Positions 56,092-63,870 of a DNA stretch of 64,000 nt are shown here, in pieces. The stretch is from DASZQY01 sp963843565 (GTDB lineage: Bacteria > Pseudomonadota > Alphaproteobacteria > Rhizobiales > Kaistiaceae). Each line of letters opens with the position of its first letter. Position 1 is the stretch's first letter. Below the pieces are notes generated by a model. That model saw nothing but the letters and a program-made list of their open reading frames with translations, ran no database searches and was not told the DNA's origin. The stretch covers positions 620,001 through 684,000 of the forward strand of contig CAWJKY010000003.1 of the NCBI GenBank assembly GCA_963843565.1. The letters are read 5' to 3'. The position numbers and the translations under genes were made by a program.

Positions 56092-56619
56092 ATGGCAGGA
56101 ACTTCGGGGAGCAACGGCAAGCGTCTGGCAGGATTGTCGCGGCTGGCGTGGCGTGTCGGCGGTGTGGTGCTGCTGGCGGTGACGCTGGCCGGCTGTCTCA
56201 CGGCGAACGGCAATCCCGACAAGGCGGCCTACATCGCGGGGCGGCGGGCGCTCGAGGAAAACCGCAACACCGACGCCGCCAAGACCTACGCCACCATCAA
56301 CCCGAACGGCGGTGCCTACAGCGAGCCGGCGCTGCTCGACAGCGGCTACGCGGCGCTGCGCCGTGGCGATCCGGTCGCCGCCAAGGTGCTCGCCGACCGC
56401 TACATCGCGCTCTACCCGCAGAGCCCGAATCTGTCCTACGCCATCGTTCTTCAGGCGACCGCCCATTACGCGATCCTGCGCGACGCGCCGAAGCCCGCGG
56501 CGAGCGAGATCGACGCCACCATCGCCGACCTCAATCACGTCAAGGATGCCTATCCGAAGGTCGCCCCCCCCGACGTCATCGACCAGATGATCGCCGAGCT
56601 TCAGGCACGGAAGAAGTAG
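56092..56619 (+). CDS. BamD/YfiO-like TPR lipoprotein inside the T2SS locus
   Basis: A 175-residue predicted outer-membrane lipoprotein. A signal sequence ends in the lipobox LAGC with Cys35. The mature part is helical and TPR-like: AAYIAGRRALEENRNTDAAKTYATI near 45-69, then PALLDSGYAALRRGDPVAAKVLADRYIALYP near 77-107, a pattern seen in BamD/YbgF-type assembly proteins, but it is shorter than BamD. It is the only plus-strand gene in the secretion cluster, between gspO and gspN. No GspS pilotin is annotated in this locus, so it is a candidate for secretin assembly or targeting. That role is inference. Confidence 0.78.
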   Translation: MAGTSGSNGKRLAGLSRLAWRVGGVVLLAVTLAGCLTANGNPDKAAYIAGRRALEENRNTDAAKTYATINPNGGAYSEPALLDSGYAALRRGDPVAAKVLADRYIALYPQSPNLSYAIVLQATAHYAILRDAPKPAASEIDATIADLNHVKDAYPKVAPPDVIDQMIAELQARKK

Positions 56620-56629
56620 GCCGCGACTC

Positions 56630-57421
56630 CTAGCTCGACGGCTGCAGCACCAGCCCGCCGCGCAGGTTGCCGCTTGCCCTGAGCCGGTTGACGCCGGCCG
56701 CGTCGGCGGGCGCGATCAGCCCGATCACCGAGGTGACGTCGCTGGACAAGCCCGGTCTCGGCGTGATCGCGACATTGGCCTGATAGGTGCCCGATGGGCC
56801 GAGCGAAACGGTCCCGTCGAGGCCGATGTCGCCGCCGCTGCTGTTGATCGTGCCGGTGAGCCCACCGTTCGGGCGTGGGGTGACGGCGAGTTTGGCGTTG
56901 CCGAGCGACACCGGCGTCGGCTCGGAGATTCCGGCGTCGCTCCATTCGACCTCGCCCGTGGCCGTCTCCACTTGCGCCGCCGCCGCGTCGATCACGGCGT
57001 TGTCGATGTCGAGGCGGACGGCTCCCGTCGGTTTCGCAAGGTGGAAGCCGAACGCCGCCGCCAGTTCGCCCGGCAGCAGGCGCGCGGTGACCGCATCGAG
57101 CGCCACGCGGCTGCTTCCCATGGCCGCGCCGACGTTGCCGGTGACGCGCAGGTTGGCGCCGTCGAGCGTCAGCGCCACGTTGGCACCCGGCGGAAACAAT
57201 CCGATACCGTTGACGTGCCACGCCAGCGCCCCGAGAGCGACCCCGCGGTAGCTGACGCTCGCGGTCCGCCCGTTCCAGACCGTGCCCTCGAGCGGTCCGG
57301 TCGCCGCCCCCGGCGGCAGCGCCGAGGCAAGCGTCCCTTCGAGCAGGGCGGCCGGAGCGCGCACGACCAGCGAGGCGGCGAGCGCCACCACGAACACCGC
57401 CGCGCCGGTCACGAACCTCAA
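56630..57421 (-). CDS. gspN: Type II secretion system protein GspN
   Basis: A 263-residue protein with an N-terminal membrane anchor (FVTGAAVFVVALAASLVV) and a beta-rich periplasmic part. GspN-type blocks are ATGPLEGTVWNGRTASVSYRGVALG near 40-64 and LAWHVNGIGLFPPG. The internal GLTGTINSSGGDIGLDGTVSLG stretch near 185-206 fits the family. GspN proteins are found in a subset of T2SS and have an uncertain role. Start is TTG overlapping the gspM stop (TTGA). It is the last gene of the gspG-N operon and convergent to the lipoprotein gene, with a 10-base gap. Confidence 0.85.
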   Translation of the reverse strand: MRFVTGAAVFVVALAASLVVRAPAALLEGTLASALPPGAATGPLEGTVWNGRTASVSYRGVALGALAWHVNGIGLFPPGANVALTLDGANLRVTGNVGAAMGSSRVALDAVTARLLPGELAAAFGFHLAKPTGAVRLDIDNAVIDAAAAQVETATGEVEWSDAGISEPTPVSLGNAKLAVTPRPNGGLTGTINSSGGDIGLDGTVSLGPSGTYQANVAITPRPGLSSDVTSVIGLIAPADAAGVNRLRASGNLRGGLVLQPSS

Positions 57422-57924
57422 CTGCCCGTCTCCGGCGACAGGTGCAGCTTGGCGTCGGTGGTCCCCGCCTCCTCGCCGCGGGTCAGGGTCGCCGACGTCG
57501 CGACATAGCCGAGGGTTGCCTCGGCGACCGCGACCCAGTTGATCACGGCGTTGAGCGGCGCCTGCTTCAGTTCGATGTCGATGCCGTCGGCGGTCGGCTC
57601 CATGCGCACGACCGTCTTTTCCAACCCGTTGGCGCGCAGGCTTTCCTCGACGGCGCTGGGCGCCGCCGGGGCAGTGGCGCCGCCGGTCGAGTTTCCGGCG
57701 GCCGTCAGGGCCTTTGCCTCCCGCGATGCGTCGACCAGCCAGGCGTGGAGGGCGCGTTTGTCGCTGAGCTCGTTCGCCACCCGCGTCTCGCGATCGATCA
57801 GCGGCTGGACGATGCCGAGATAGCCGCCCAGCACGATCACCACGATGAGCCCCACCGCGAGCAGCAGCTGCTCGCGGGCGCTGAGCTGACGGTAATAGTC
57901 CCTAAAGCGCGCCCAGAGTCGCAT
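57418..57924 (-). CDS. gspM: Type II secretion system protein GspM
   Basis: A 168-residue bitopic inner-membrane protein. The N-terminus has the typical YYRQLSAREQLLLAVGLIVVIVLGGYLGIVQPL pattern spanning about residues 10-42: a short amphipathic segment and one transmembrane helix. A coiled region and a ferredoxin-like periplasmic domain (VEESLRANGLEKTVVRMEP and NAVINWVAVAEATLGYVAT) follow. GspM partners GspL in the assembly platform. It overlaps gspL by 23 bases and gspN by four. Confidence 0.88.
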   Translation of the reverse strand: MRLWARFRDYYRQLSAREQLLLAVGLIVVIVLGGYLGIVQPLIDRETRVANELSDKRALHAWLVDASREAKALTAAGNSTGGATAPAAPSAVEESLRANGLEKTVVRMEPTADGIDIELKQAPLNAVINWVAVAEATLGYVATSATLTRGEEAGTTDAKLHLSPETGS

Positions 57925-59083
57925 TCTGTCCCTTCACCGCCAATTGTGCGTCGACGCCCTTGGCCGAGGCGGCCGAACGTACGGTCTTCACGTCGAGCGC
58001 CGCCGCGGTCAGCGCGCCGCTCAACCGGTCGAGCGCCTCGAAGCTTGTCGCCTGCACGTCGACGAACAGCGTCCCGTCGTGGAACTCGATCGCGTCGATC
58101 TGCCAGTCGGCGTTCGTCAGCGTCGGTCCCGCCCGTCGCAGGAGCCCGGCGAGGTCGTCGCCGCGCAGCTGCCGGTCGGCGCCCTGCCTGAGGTTCGCCA
58201 GCGCCCGCTCCGCCTGCGTGCGCACGTCGACGATCGGCCCAGTCGGGTCGAAGGCATCGCGGTACATCTTCTCGATGTCGGTATTGAGCGCGGTAAGTTC
58301 CGCCTCGCGCTTGCCGAGGTCGACCAGCCCGGAGATCGCCAGCAGGACCAGGACCGCCGCCGCGACGATCCCGACTGGCTGCCAGCGCCGCGCTTCCTGA
58401 ACGATGCCGGAAAGCGGTCGGTAAGCGCCGATGAGGAGGTTGGCGGCCGTGTCCGGCGCGGCGAGGTTTGCCTCGGCGAACGCATCAAATGCGTCGCGCG
58501 TAACCGCCACGCCGGCTTCGCCGGCGCGCGCGATCACCACGTCCACCGCGTCTTCGCCGGCGCCCTCGGGACGCGCGTCCATATGCCGGATCGCCTGCGG
58601 CCGGTCGTCGCCGTCGAGCCGCGTGGCGAGCACGGCGGCGGCAAGGTCCGGCTCGCCGCAGAATCCTTCGAGCAGCCCGGTGCGCACCACCACCCGCCCG
58701 TCGCCGTGGGCGATCGACACGCCGCCCTCCTGCCAGTCGAGGGCGAGATAGTCGGGGATCAGAGCCGCAGGAGCCAAGCCGAGGGACGAAAGTTCGTCCA
58801 GCCAGGCGTCCATCTGGCTCTTCGCCACCACGTAGGCGAGCGGCTGGGCGTCCTTCTGGCGCAGGCACACGATGTGCAGTTTCGCGGGGTCGTCGGCGAG
58901 CGTCTCGGCCAGCGAGAAGCGCGCGATCTGCTCCAGCGCCCGGCGCCCGGCCCGCGGCGGTGCCTCGAAGGTCATCGTCGGCACGGCCTCGCCCGGCACC
59001 AGCACGATCGGGCGCGCCAGTTTCGCCGCGTCGGCCGGTGGCCGCGCCAGCAGAATCACCGGTGGTCCGCGTCTGGTGTTCAA
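57902..59083 (-). CDS. gspL: Type II secretion system protein GspL
   Basis: A 393-residue platform protein. The cytoplasmic actin-like part covers about residues 1-235 (RALEQIARFSLAETLADDPAKLHIV near 48-72, LIPDYLALDWQEGGVSIA near 109-126), followed by one transmembrane helix (PVGIVAAAVLVLLAISGLVDL) and a periplasmic ferredoxin-like domain ending DVQATSFEALDRLSGALTAAALDV. GspL recruits the ATPase GspE to the membrane. TTG start within the gspK stop (TTGA). The N-terminal domain is somewhat short and divergent compared with gammaproteobacterial GspL. Confidence 0.87.
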   Translation of the reverse strand: MNTRRGPPVILLARPPADAAKLARPIVLVPGEAVPTMTFEAPPRAGRRALEQIARFSLAETLADDPAKLHIVCLRQKDAQPLAYVVAKSQMDAWLDELSSLGLAPAALIPDYLALDWQEGGVSIAHGDGRVVVRTGLLEGFCGEPDLAAAVLATRLDGDDRPQAIRHMDARPEGAGEDAVDVVIARAGEAGVAVTRDAFDAFAEANLAAPDTAANLLIGAYRPLSGIVQEARRWQPVGIVAAAVLVLLAISGLVDLGKREAELTALNTDIEKMYRDAFDPTGPIVDVRTQAERALANLRQGADRQLRGDDLAGLLRRAGPTLTNADWQIDAIEFHDGTLFVDVQATSFEALDRLSGALTAAALDVKTVRSAASAKGVDAQLAVKGQNATLGAL

Positions 59084-60021
59084 AACGGCGCCTGCGATCG
59101 CATCAGAACCTTAGGGTCGTCATCCTTTGGCCGGTGGACGAGGCTGTAGAGCGTGGCCCGGCCGGCGCCGTAGGTCGTCTTCACCTGAATCACGAAGTAC
59201 GCGCTGGTAACCCCTAGCCGATCGTAGGGAATTTCGCTTGCCGCGGCCAGCCCGGCGGCGGTGCCCACGGCCTGGCGGAAGGCAGCGATGTCGGAAAACG
59301 GCGCATCGGCGCGCGCCTTCAGGATGTCGGCGGCGGCGCGCGCATCGATCAGCGACGACAGCGAGCGCAACACCAGCGCCCCGGCGGTGTTGACGTTGAT
59401 CGGCATGCTTGTGGGCAGCGCCGTCACCGAGCCGGCAAGGGCGCGGTAGGCGTCGGCGTCGATGCCATCGACTAGCCTCAGTTCGGAAGCCCCGACCATC
59501 GGCATCTCGGCGCGCAGATAGGGCGGCGAGGCCCCGAGATAGGGTGCGTCGCCGGCGGCGCCGGGCACCGGCGGGACGAGCGACGATTCCCATTCGGCAA
59601 CCGCGCTCGCCGCGGTCACCGGGACGTTCGCCGCCTCGAACAGGCGCTGCAGTTGCAGGAACACCGGCAGCTGGAAGGCGTTGTCCTTCCACAGGCTGTT
59701 GAGGTCGAAACGTCCCTGCACGTCGACGATGGTCACCGCCGCCACGCCGCCGTCGAGCGGCACGGTGCCGATGTCCTGCGCCCAGCTTTCGGTGAGGTTA
59801 TCGTTGGTGTCGTTCTCACCGTCGTCCTTGAGCACCTTCAGCGCGATGCGCTCGGCGTTCAGCGCGATCAGCCGCGCCTGATCGGCGTCCATGAAGAGTT
59901 CCGCCCGGCTCTGCTGGTCGACGACGGTGCCGAGCAGCCGCGCGCTCACCGCCGCCGCCACCGCGATGGTGAGCACGGCGCTCAGCAGCGCGATCCCCTT
60001 CTCGGCGCGCTTCGTCTTCAT
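59080..60021 (-). CDS. gspK: Type II secretion system minor pseudopilin GspK
   Basis: A 313-residue tip pseudopilin. The leader MKTKRAEKG precedes the cleavage site and the helix IALLSAVLTIAVAAAVSAR, which as usual for GspK lacks the Glu at +5. The large alpha-helical domain contains AWAEWE-like and VQGRFDLNSLW near 100-111, and SMPINVNTAGALVLRSLS near 205-222, a strong GspK marker. It would cap the pseudopilus with GspI and GspJ. It overlaps gspJ and gspL by four bases each. Confidence 0.93.
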   Translation of the reverse strand: MKTKRAEKGIALLSAVLTIAVAAAVSARLLGTVVDQQSRAELFMDADQARLIALNAERIALKVLKDDGENDTNDNLTESWAQDIGTVPLDGGVAAVTIVDVQGRFDLNSLWKDNAFQLPVFLQLQRLFEAANVPVTAASAVAEWESSLVPPVPGAAGDAPYLGASPPYLRAEMPMVGASELRLVDGIDADAYRALAGSVTALPTSMPINVNTAGALVLRSLSSLIDARAAADILKARADAPFSDIAAFRQAVGTAAGLAAASEIPYDRLGVTSAYFVIQVKTTYGAGRATLYSLVHRPKDDDPKVLMRSQAPF

Positions 60022-60686
60022 GGGCTCGCCACCGGCTTGACGTCGGGGGACAGCACGATCAGCCGCCTGACGGTTCCGAAGTTGTCGATCTGCAAGGTGA
60101 ACTCGACCGCTTCCGGCAGTCGCGCCGCGACCTGGTCCTGCACGCGCGGGATGCCTTCCGCTCCGGGCTCGGCCGAGGGCCAGGCGTCCACCCAGCTGCT
60201 CTTCCAGCGCACCCGCATGCTGAACGCCGAGACGTTCTCGAGCAGCGGCGCCGACACCGGCTGGTCGGCCCCGGTCGAATCGAGCGTCAACCAGTAGGCC
60301 CGCGACAGCGTGGTTCCGTCGAGCTGCCAGCGCACCCGCTCAAAGGCGCTGCGGGTTTCCTCGGCCGGGTTCGTCCAGCCGGAGCGGGTCAGCGAATATT
60401 CGTGCAGGTCGTTGTTGACGGAAAGCGCCGGCGACAGGCCACCGGCCGCCATCCTGACCGGCCGTGGCGCCAGGTTCTCCAGGTCGCGGGCCAGCAAACT
60501 CACCGCCCGCTCGATGTCGCCCAGTCGCGTCTGCTGGGTGGCAACCACCCGCTCGGCGTGGAGCAGGGCCGAAATCCCCTGGAACGCCATCAGCGAGATA
60601 ACCGCGAAGATCGCCAGCGCGACCAGCAGCTCGATCAGCGTGAAGCCGGCCTCGCCTCGCCGCCCGGTCTCAGGCGCCGCGCTCAT
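60018..60686 (-). CDS. gspJ: Type II secretion system minor pseudopilin GspJ
   Basis: A 222-residue pseudopilin with prepilin signature EAGFTLIELLVALAIF near residues 12-27 (cleavage after Gly, Glu at +5). The C-terminal domain has LLARDLENLAPRPVR near 69-83 and a beta-rich region ending TVRRLIVLSPDV. ATG at 60686 overlaps the gspI stop by four bases (ATGA), which decides the start over an open upstream extension. It forms the tip complex with GspI and GspK. Confidence 0.93.
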   Translation of the reverse strand: MSAAPETGRRGEAGFTLIELLVALAIFAVISLMAFQGISALLHAERVVATQQTRLGDIERAVSLLARDLENLAPRPVRMAAGGLSPALSVNNDLHEYSLTRSGWTNPAEETRSAFERVRWQLDGTTLSRAYWLTLDSTGADQPVSAPLLENVSAFSMRVRWKSSWVDAWPSAEPGAEGIPRVQDQVAARLPEAVEFTLQIDNFGTVRRLIVLSPDVKPVASP

Positions 60687-61054
60687 GGCGGCACCGCCAC
60701 ATAGCAGAACGCCAGCCCGCCGATGCCCGTCCCGCTCTTGGCGGTGGCGCGGGCGGTCACCTTGACCGTCTGGGGAAGCTCGGTCAATTCGACCTTGAGA
60801 TCGACCTCCCACGTGTAGCCGCCGATCTTCTCCTCCGAGTGGGAATCGGCAAGTTTGGTCGGGTCGAGGCGGGCGGTGGCGATCGCGTTCATCGCCGCCC
60901 AGTGGGCGGAGAGCCGGGCGCGCATGCCGGTCGTGGCGTCGGTGTAGGCGTTGACGGCGCCGATGATGCCGACCAGCGAGATCGCCAGGATCGCCAGCGC
61001 GACCAGCACCTCGATCAGCGTGAAGCCGGCGTCGGCGCGTGCGCGGCGGGCCAT
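60683..61054 (-). CDS. gspI: Type II secretion system minor pseudopilin GspI
   Basis: A 123-residue pseudopilin. The prepilin motif DAGFTLIEVLVALAIL lies at about 8-23 after a basic leader MARRARA. The short C-terminal domain has ATARLDPTKLADSHSEEKIGGYTWEVDLKV near 58-87, typical of GspI. It is preceded without a gap by gspH and overlaps gspJ by four bases. Confidence 0.92.
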   Translation of the reverse strand: MARRARADAGFTLIEVLVALAILAISLVGIIGAVNAYTDATTGMRARLSAHWAAMNAIATARLDPTKLADSHSEEKIGGYTWEVDLKVELTELPQTVKVTARATAKSGTGIGGLAFCYVAVPP

Positions 61055-61579
61055 CTACGACCCCGGAGCGGCGGGAAGCGTCACCCGGCCATAGGCGTCG
61101 ACGTCGAGTTCGACCACCGGCCCGCCCTTGTCGGTCGAGCCGATCAGCAGGCGAAACGGCGTCGTCTCGCCGCTCGACAGGATAAAGGCGTCCGGCTTGG
61201 TGCCGCTGGTGGTCGGCGGCAGCGAGATCTGCCGCCCTTCCATGACCACCCTCGGCACCACATGGGCGAGGCTGATCGGGGTCGCCAGCACCTCGGGCTT
61301 CGACACGGGCGCCCAGGTTCCGTCGGTGTCGTCGCGCTCCAGCACCGCGATGTCGGCGCGCGAGAAGCTCAGCGCCAGCTCGCGCCCGTTGAAGATCGCC
61401 TCGTCGAGCCCGGATTGCATCAGGCGCGCCACCGACTGGCGCACGGTCTGCGGGTCGCCGGCTGGCGGCAGCCGCACCTGCAGCAGCACGGCGCCGGTGG
61501 CGATGGCGATGATCGCAACCACCACGAGGATCTCGAAGAGCGTGAAGCCCGCCTGCCTTGCCGTGGCGCCGGCGCGCAT
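61055..61579 (-). CDS. gspH: Type II secretion system minor pseudopilin GspH
   Basis: A 174-residue pseudopilin that links the major pilin shaft to the tip. The prepilin motif QAGFTLFEILVVVAII is at about 9-24. The body has SVARLMQSGLDEAIFNGRELALSF near 48-71, the helical and first beta part typical of GspH/FimT. ATG at 61579 lies five bases after the gspG stop. It ends directly at the gspI start. Confidence 0.91.
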   Translation of the reverse strand: MRAGATARQAGFTLFEILVVVAIIAIATGAVLLQVRLPPAGDPQTVRQSVARLMQSGLDEAIFNGRELALSFSRADIAVLERDDTDGTWAPVSKPEVLATPISLAHVVPRVVMEGRQISLPPTTSGTKPDAFILSSGETTPFRLLIGSTDKGGPVVELDVDAYGRVTLPAAPGS

Positions 61580-61583
61580 CGGC

Positions 61584-62030
61584 CTACTGGGACCAGTTGC
61601 CGATGTCCGCGTCGAAGCCGCTGCCGCCGGGCTTGCCGTCGGCGCCAAGGCTGAACACGTCGACATCGCCGTGCAGCCCCGGTCGCAGATACTGGTAGTC
61701 GTGGCCCCAGGGGTCGGTGGGCAGGCGCTCGATGTAGCCGCCGGCGGCATAGTTCGGCGGGATCGGGTTGGACGACGGTTTCGAGACCAGCGCCTTGAGC
61801 CCCTGCGCCGTGGTAGGGTAGGTGAGGTTGTCGAGGCGGTAGAGCTTGAGCGCGCTCTCGATGACCTGAACGTCCTGATGGGCGCGCGCGACGCGGGCCT
61901 GGTCGGGGCGGTCGAGCACCCGGGGCACCACCACCAGGGCCAAGATACTGATGATGACCACGACGATGAGAATTTCGAGAAGCGTGAAGCCGGCACTGGC
62001 CGTGCCCGCCCGCCGGAGGAGCGCGTGACG
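61584..62030 (-). CDS. gspG: Type II secretion system major pseudopilin GspG (start codon not resolved)
   Basis: The shaft subunit of the pseudopilus, about 145-149 residues. The prepilin motif SAGFTLLEILIVVVIISIL is followed by YRLDNLTYPTTAQGLKALV and the calcium-loop end DVFSLGADGKPGGSGFDADIGNW, diagnostic for GspG. In the reading frame, no ATG, GTG or TTG lies within about 100 bases upstream of the motif; the natural start site reads TTC-CGT-CAC. The end given here is therefore nominal. A mutated start, a non-standard start or an indel are possible. The 5' end overlaps the start of the divergent rhombosortase gene. Confidence 0.85.
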   Translation of the reverse strand, partial: RHALLRRAGTASAGFTLLEILIVVVIISILALVVVPRVLDRPDQARVARAHQDVQVIESALKLYRLDNLTYPTTAQGLKALVSKPSSNPIPPNYAAGGYIERLPTDPWGHDYQYLRPGLHGDVDVFSLGADGKPGGSGFDADIGNWSQ

Positions 62031-62660
62031 GAAAGCGACAACAGTCCCGCGCGTCGTTCGCCGTGGCGGCTCGACCGCGAGCAGCGCGGGGCGTTCATCC
62101 TGGTCGCGGTGATCGTCATTCTGTGCTTCGCCGCGCAAGCGTTCGCGGATCAACTCACCCCGCTCCTCATGTACGACAGGGTGGCGATCCTCCACGGCGA
62201 GGTCTGGCGGATTCTCACCGCCAACTTCATCCACGCGACCTATCCGCATGTGACCATGAACATGATCGGGCTGGTCCTGGCGCTCGCCATCTTCCTCGAC
62301 GCCGCGTCGGCGCGCGACTGGATCATCGTCATGGTGGTGAGCGTTCTCGCCATCGGGGTCGGCTTGCTGCTGTTCGTGCCAAGTATCGGAAGATATATCG
62401 GATTCTCCGCCGTCACGCACGGGCTTTATGCCGGCGGGGCGGTGCTGCTGATGGCCCGCGGGCGTCCGTGGTTCGGTCTCCTGGTGCTGGTGCTGGTCTT
62501 CGTGGAGGTCGCCTACGAAGCCTTTATCGGGCCGATCACGATCGGCCACGAGATGGTCGGCGGCGCCATCGCCACCCAGGCGCACAATTTCGGGGCGCTG
62601 GGCGGATTTGCCGCCGGTCTCGGGCTGGCGTTGCGGCAAAGGCGCCGCGCCATTGCCTGA
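62025..62660 (+). CDS. rrtA: Rhombosortase-like rhomboid intramembrane serine protease
   Basis: A 211-residue polytopic membrane protease with about six helices. The rhomboid core is present: EVWRILTANFIHATYPHVTMN near residues 59-79, the nucleophile Ser128 in GFSAVTHGL, and His187 in TQAHNFGALGG. The extra block EVAYEAFIG followed by MVGGAIATQAH matches rhombosortases (V. cholerae RrtA type) better than generic rhomboids. Rhombosortases cleave C-terminal sorting tails of T2SS-exported proteins. Here it adjoins the T2SS genes, and two proteases with such tails lie in the same locus. GTG at 62025 has CGGAGGA upstream. No other start fits as well. Confidence 0.85.
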   Translation: MTESDNSPARRSPWRLDREQRGAFILVAVIVILCFAAQAFADQLTPLLMYDRVAILHGEVWRILTANFIHATYPHVTMNMIGLVLALAIFLDAASARDWIIVMVVSVLAIGVGLLLFVPSIGRYIGFSAVTHGLYAGGAVLLMARGRPWFGLLVLVLVFVEVAYEAFIGPITIGHEMVGGAIATQAHNFGALGGFAAGLGLALRQRRRAIA

Positions 62661-63870
62661 CGCGGCGGGCGAACCGCGCGGCCGTCTCGTCCGGCCGCTC
62701 TTCGTCATTCTGGCCACGGTGGCGCTCGACGCGGCGGGCATCGGCCTGATCTTCCCGATCCTGCCGCGCCTGCTCCGTGAAATGAGCGGCGCCGGCGAGG
62801 TCTCGGCGCTGTTCGGCGCCATGCTGGCGCTCTACGCGCTGATGCAGTTCGCGTTTTCACCTGTCCTTGGCGTGCTGTCGGACCGCTTCGGCCGCCGGCC
62901 GGTGCTGCTCATTTCGCTCGCCGGCTCGACCGTCGACTATCTCATCATGGCGTTCACGCCGTTTCTGTGGCTGCTGTTCGTGGGCCGCGCCATCGCGGGC
63001 CTCACCGCGGCCAATGTCGCGGTCGCCACCGCCTACATCGCCGACATCACGCCGGAGGCTCAGCGCGCCAAGCGCTTTGGCCTGTTCAACGCCTGCTTCG
63101 GCGCCGGTTTCGTCATGGGGCCGGTGATCGGCGGCGTGCTCGGCGATATCTGGTTGCGCTATCCGTTCCTGATCGCCGCCGCGCTCAACGGCCTCAATCT
63201 GGCCATCGCCCTGTTCGTCCTGCCGGAGTCGCACAAGCCGGAGCGCGTGCCCATCCACTGGCGCCAGTTGAACCCGCTGTTGCCGCTGCGCTGGGCGCTT
63301 ACCTTCCGCCAACTGGTTCCGTTGCTGGCGGTCTTCCTGCTCCTCAACCTCGTCGGCCAGACCTACGTGACCGTTTGGGTGCTCTTCGCCGAAGACCGCT
63401 TCCAGTGGACCGGCGCCATCGTCGGCCTGTCGCTCGGTGCCTTCGGCGTCATGGTCGCCGCCGCCCAGGCGCTGGCGACCGGGCCCGTCACCTCGTGGCT
63501 CGGCGAGCGTGGCGCGCTCCTCCTCGGCATCGTCTGCGAGGCGGTCGCCCTCTTCGTGCTGGCGTTTGCCAACGCGGGCTGGATCGCGTTCGTGCTCATG
63601 CCGCTGTTCGCCTTCGGCGGCATCGGAATCCCCGCGCTGCAATCGCTGCAGACCAACAGCGTCGACCGCGACCGCCAGGGTCAGCTGCAGGGCGTCATCG
63701 CCAGCCTGGTCAGCGTGACGGCGGTTCTGGGACCGCTCCTCTTCAGCTGGGTCTACGCCCTGTCCCGCCCGCATTGGGACGGGCTGGTGTGGATCATCGG
63801 CGTCGCCATCTACGTGTTTACAGTGCCGTTCGTGCTCGCCGTGCCGCGGCGCGGCAACCGCCCCTCATGA
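62653..63870 (+). CDS. MFS drug exporter, TetA-like (TCR/Tet family)
   Basis: A 405-residue major-facilitator protein with 12 predicted helices, probably a proton antiporter. The family motif A between helices 2 and 3 is GVLSDRFGRRPVLL near 72-85. The early segment DAAGIGLIFPILPRLLREM near 24-42 and motif C-like FGAGFVMGPVIGGVLG near 148-163 resemble tetracycline-type exporters. The TTG at 62653 overlaps the rhombosortase stop by eight bases; an in-frame ATG at 62608 is possible. Drug resistance cannot be assumed, since many housekeeping exporters share this family. Confidence 0.85.
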   Translation: MPDAAGEPRGRLVRPLFVILATVALDAAGIGLIFPILPRLLREMSGAGEVSALFGAMLALYALMQFAFSPVLGVLSDRFGRRPVLLISLAGSTVDYLIMAFTPFLWLLFVGRAIAGLTAANVAVATAYIADITPEAQRAKRFGLFNACFGAGFVMGPVIGGVLGDIWLRYPFLIAAALNGLNLAIALFVLPESHKPERVPIHWRQLNPLLPLRWALTFRQLVPLLAVFLLLNLVGQTYVTVWVLFAEDRFQWTGAIVGLSLGAFGVMVAAAQALATGPVTSWLGERGALLLGIVCEAVALFVLAFANAGWIAFVLMPLFAFGGIGIPALQSLQTNSVDRDRQGQLQGVIASLVSVTAVLGPLLFSWVYALSRPHWDGLVWIIGVAIYVFTVPFVLAVPRRGNRPS

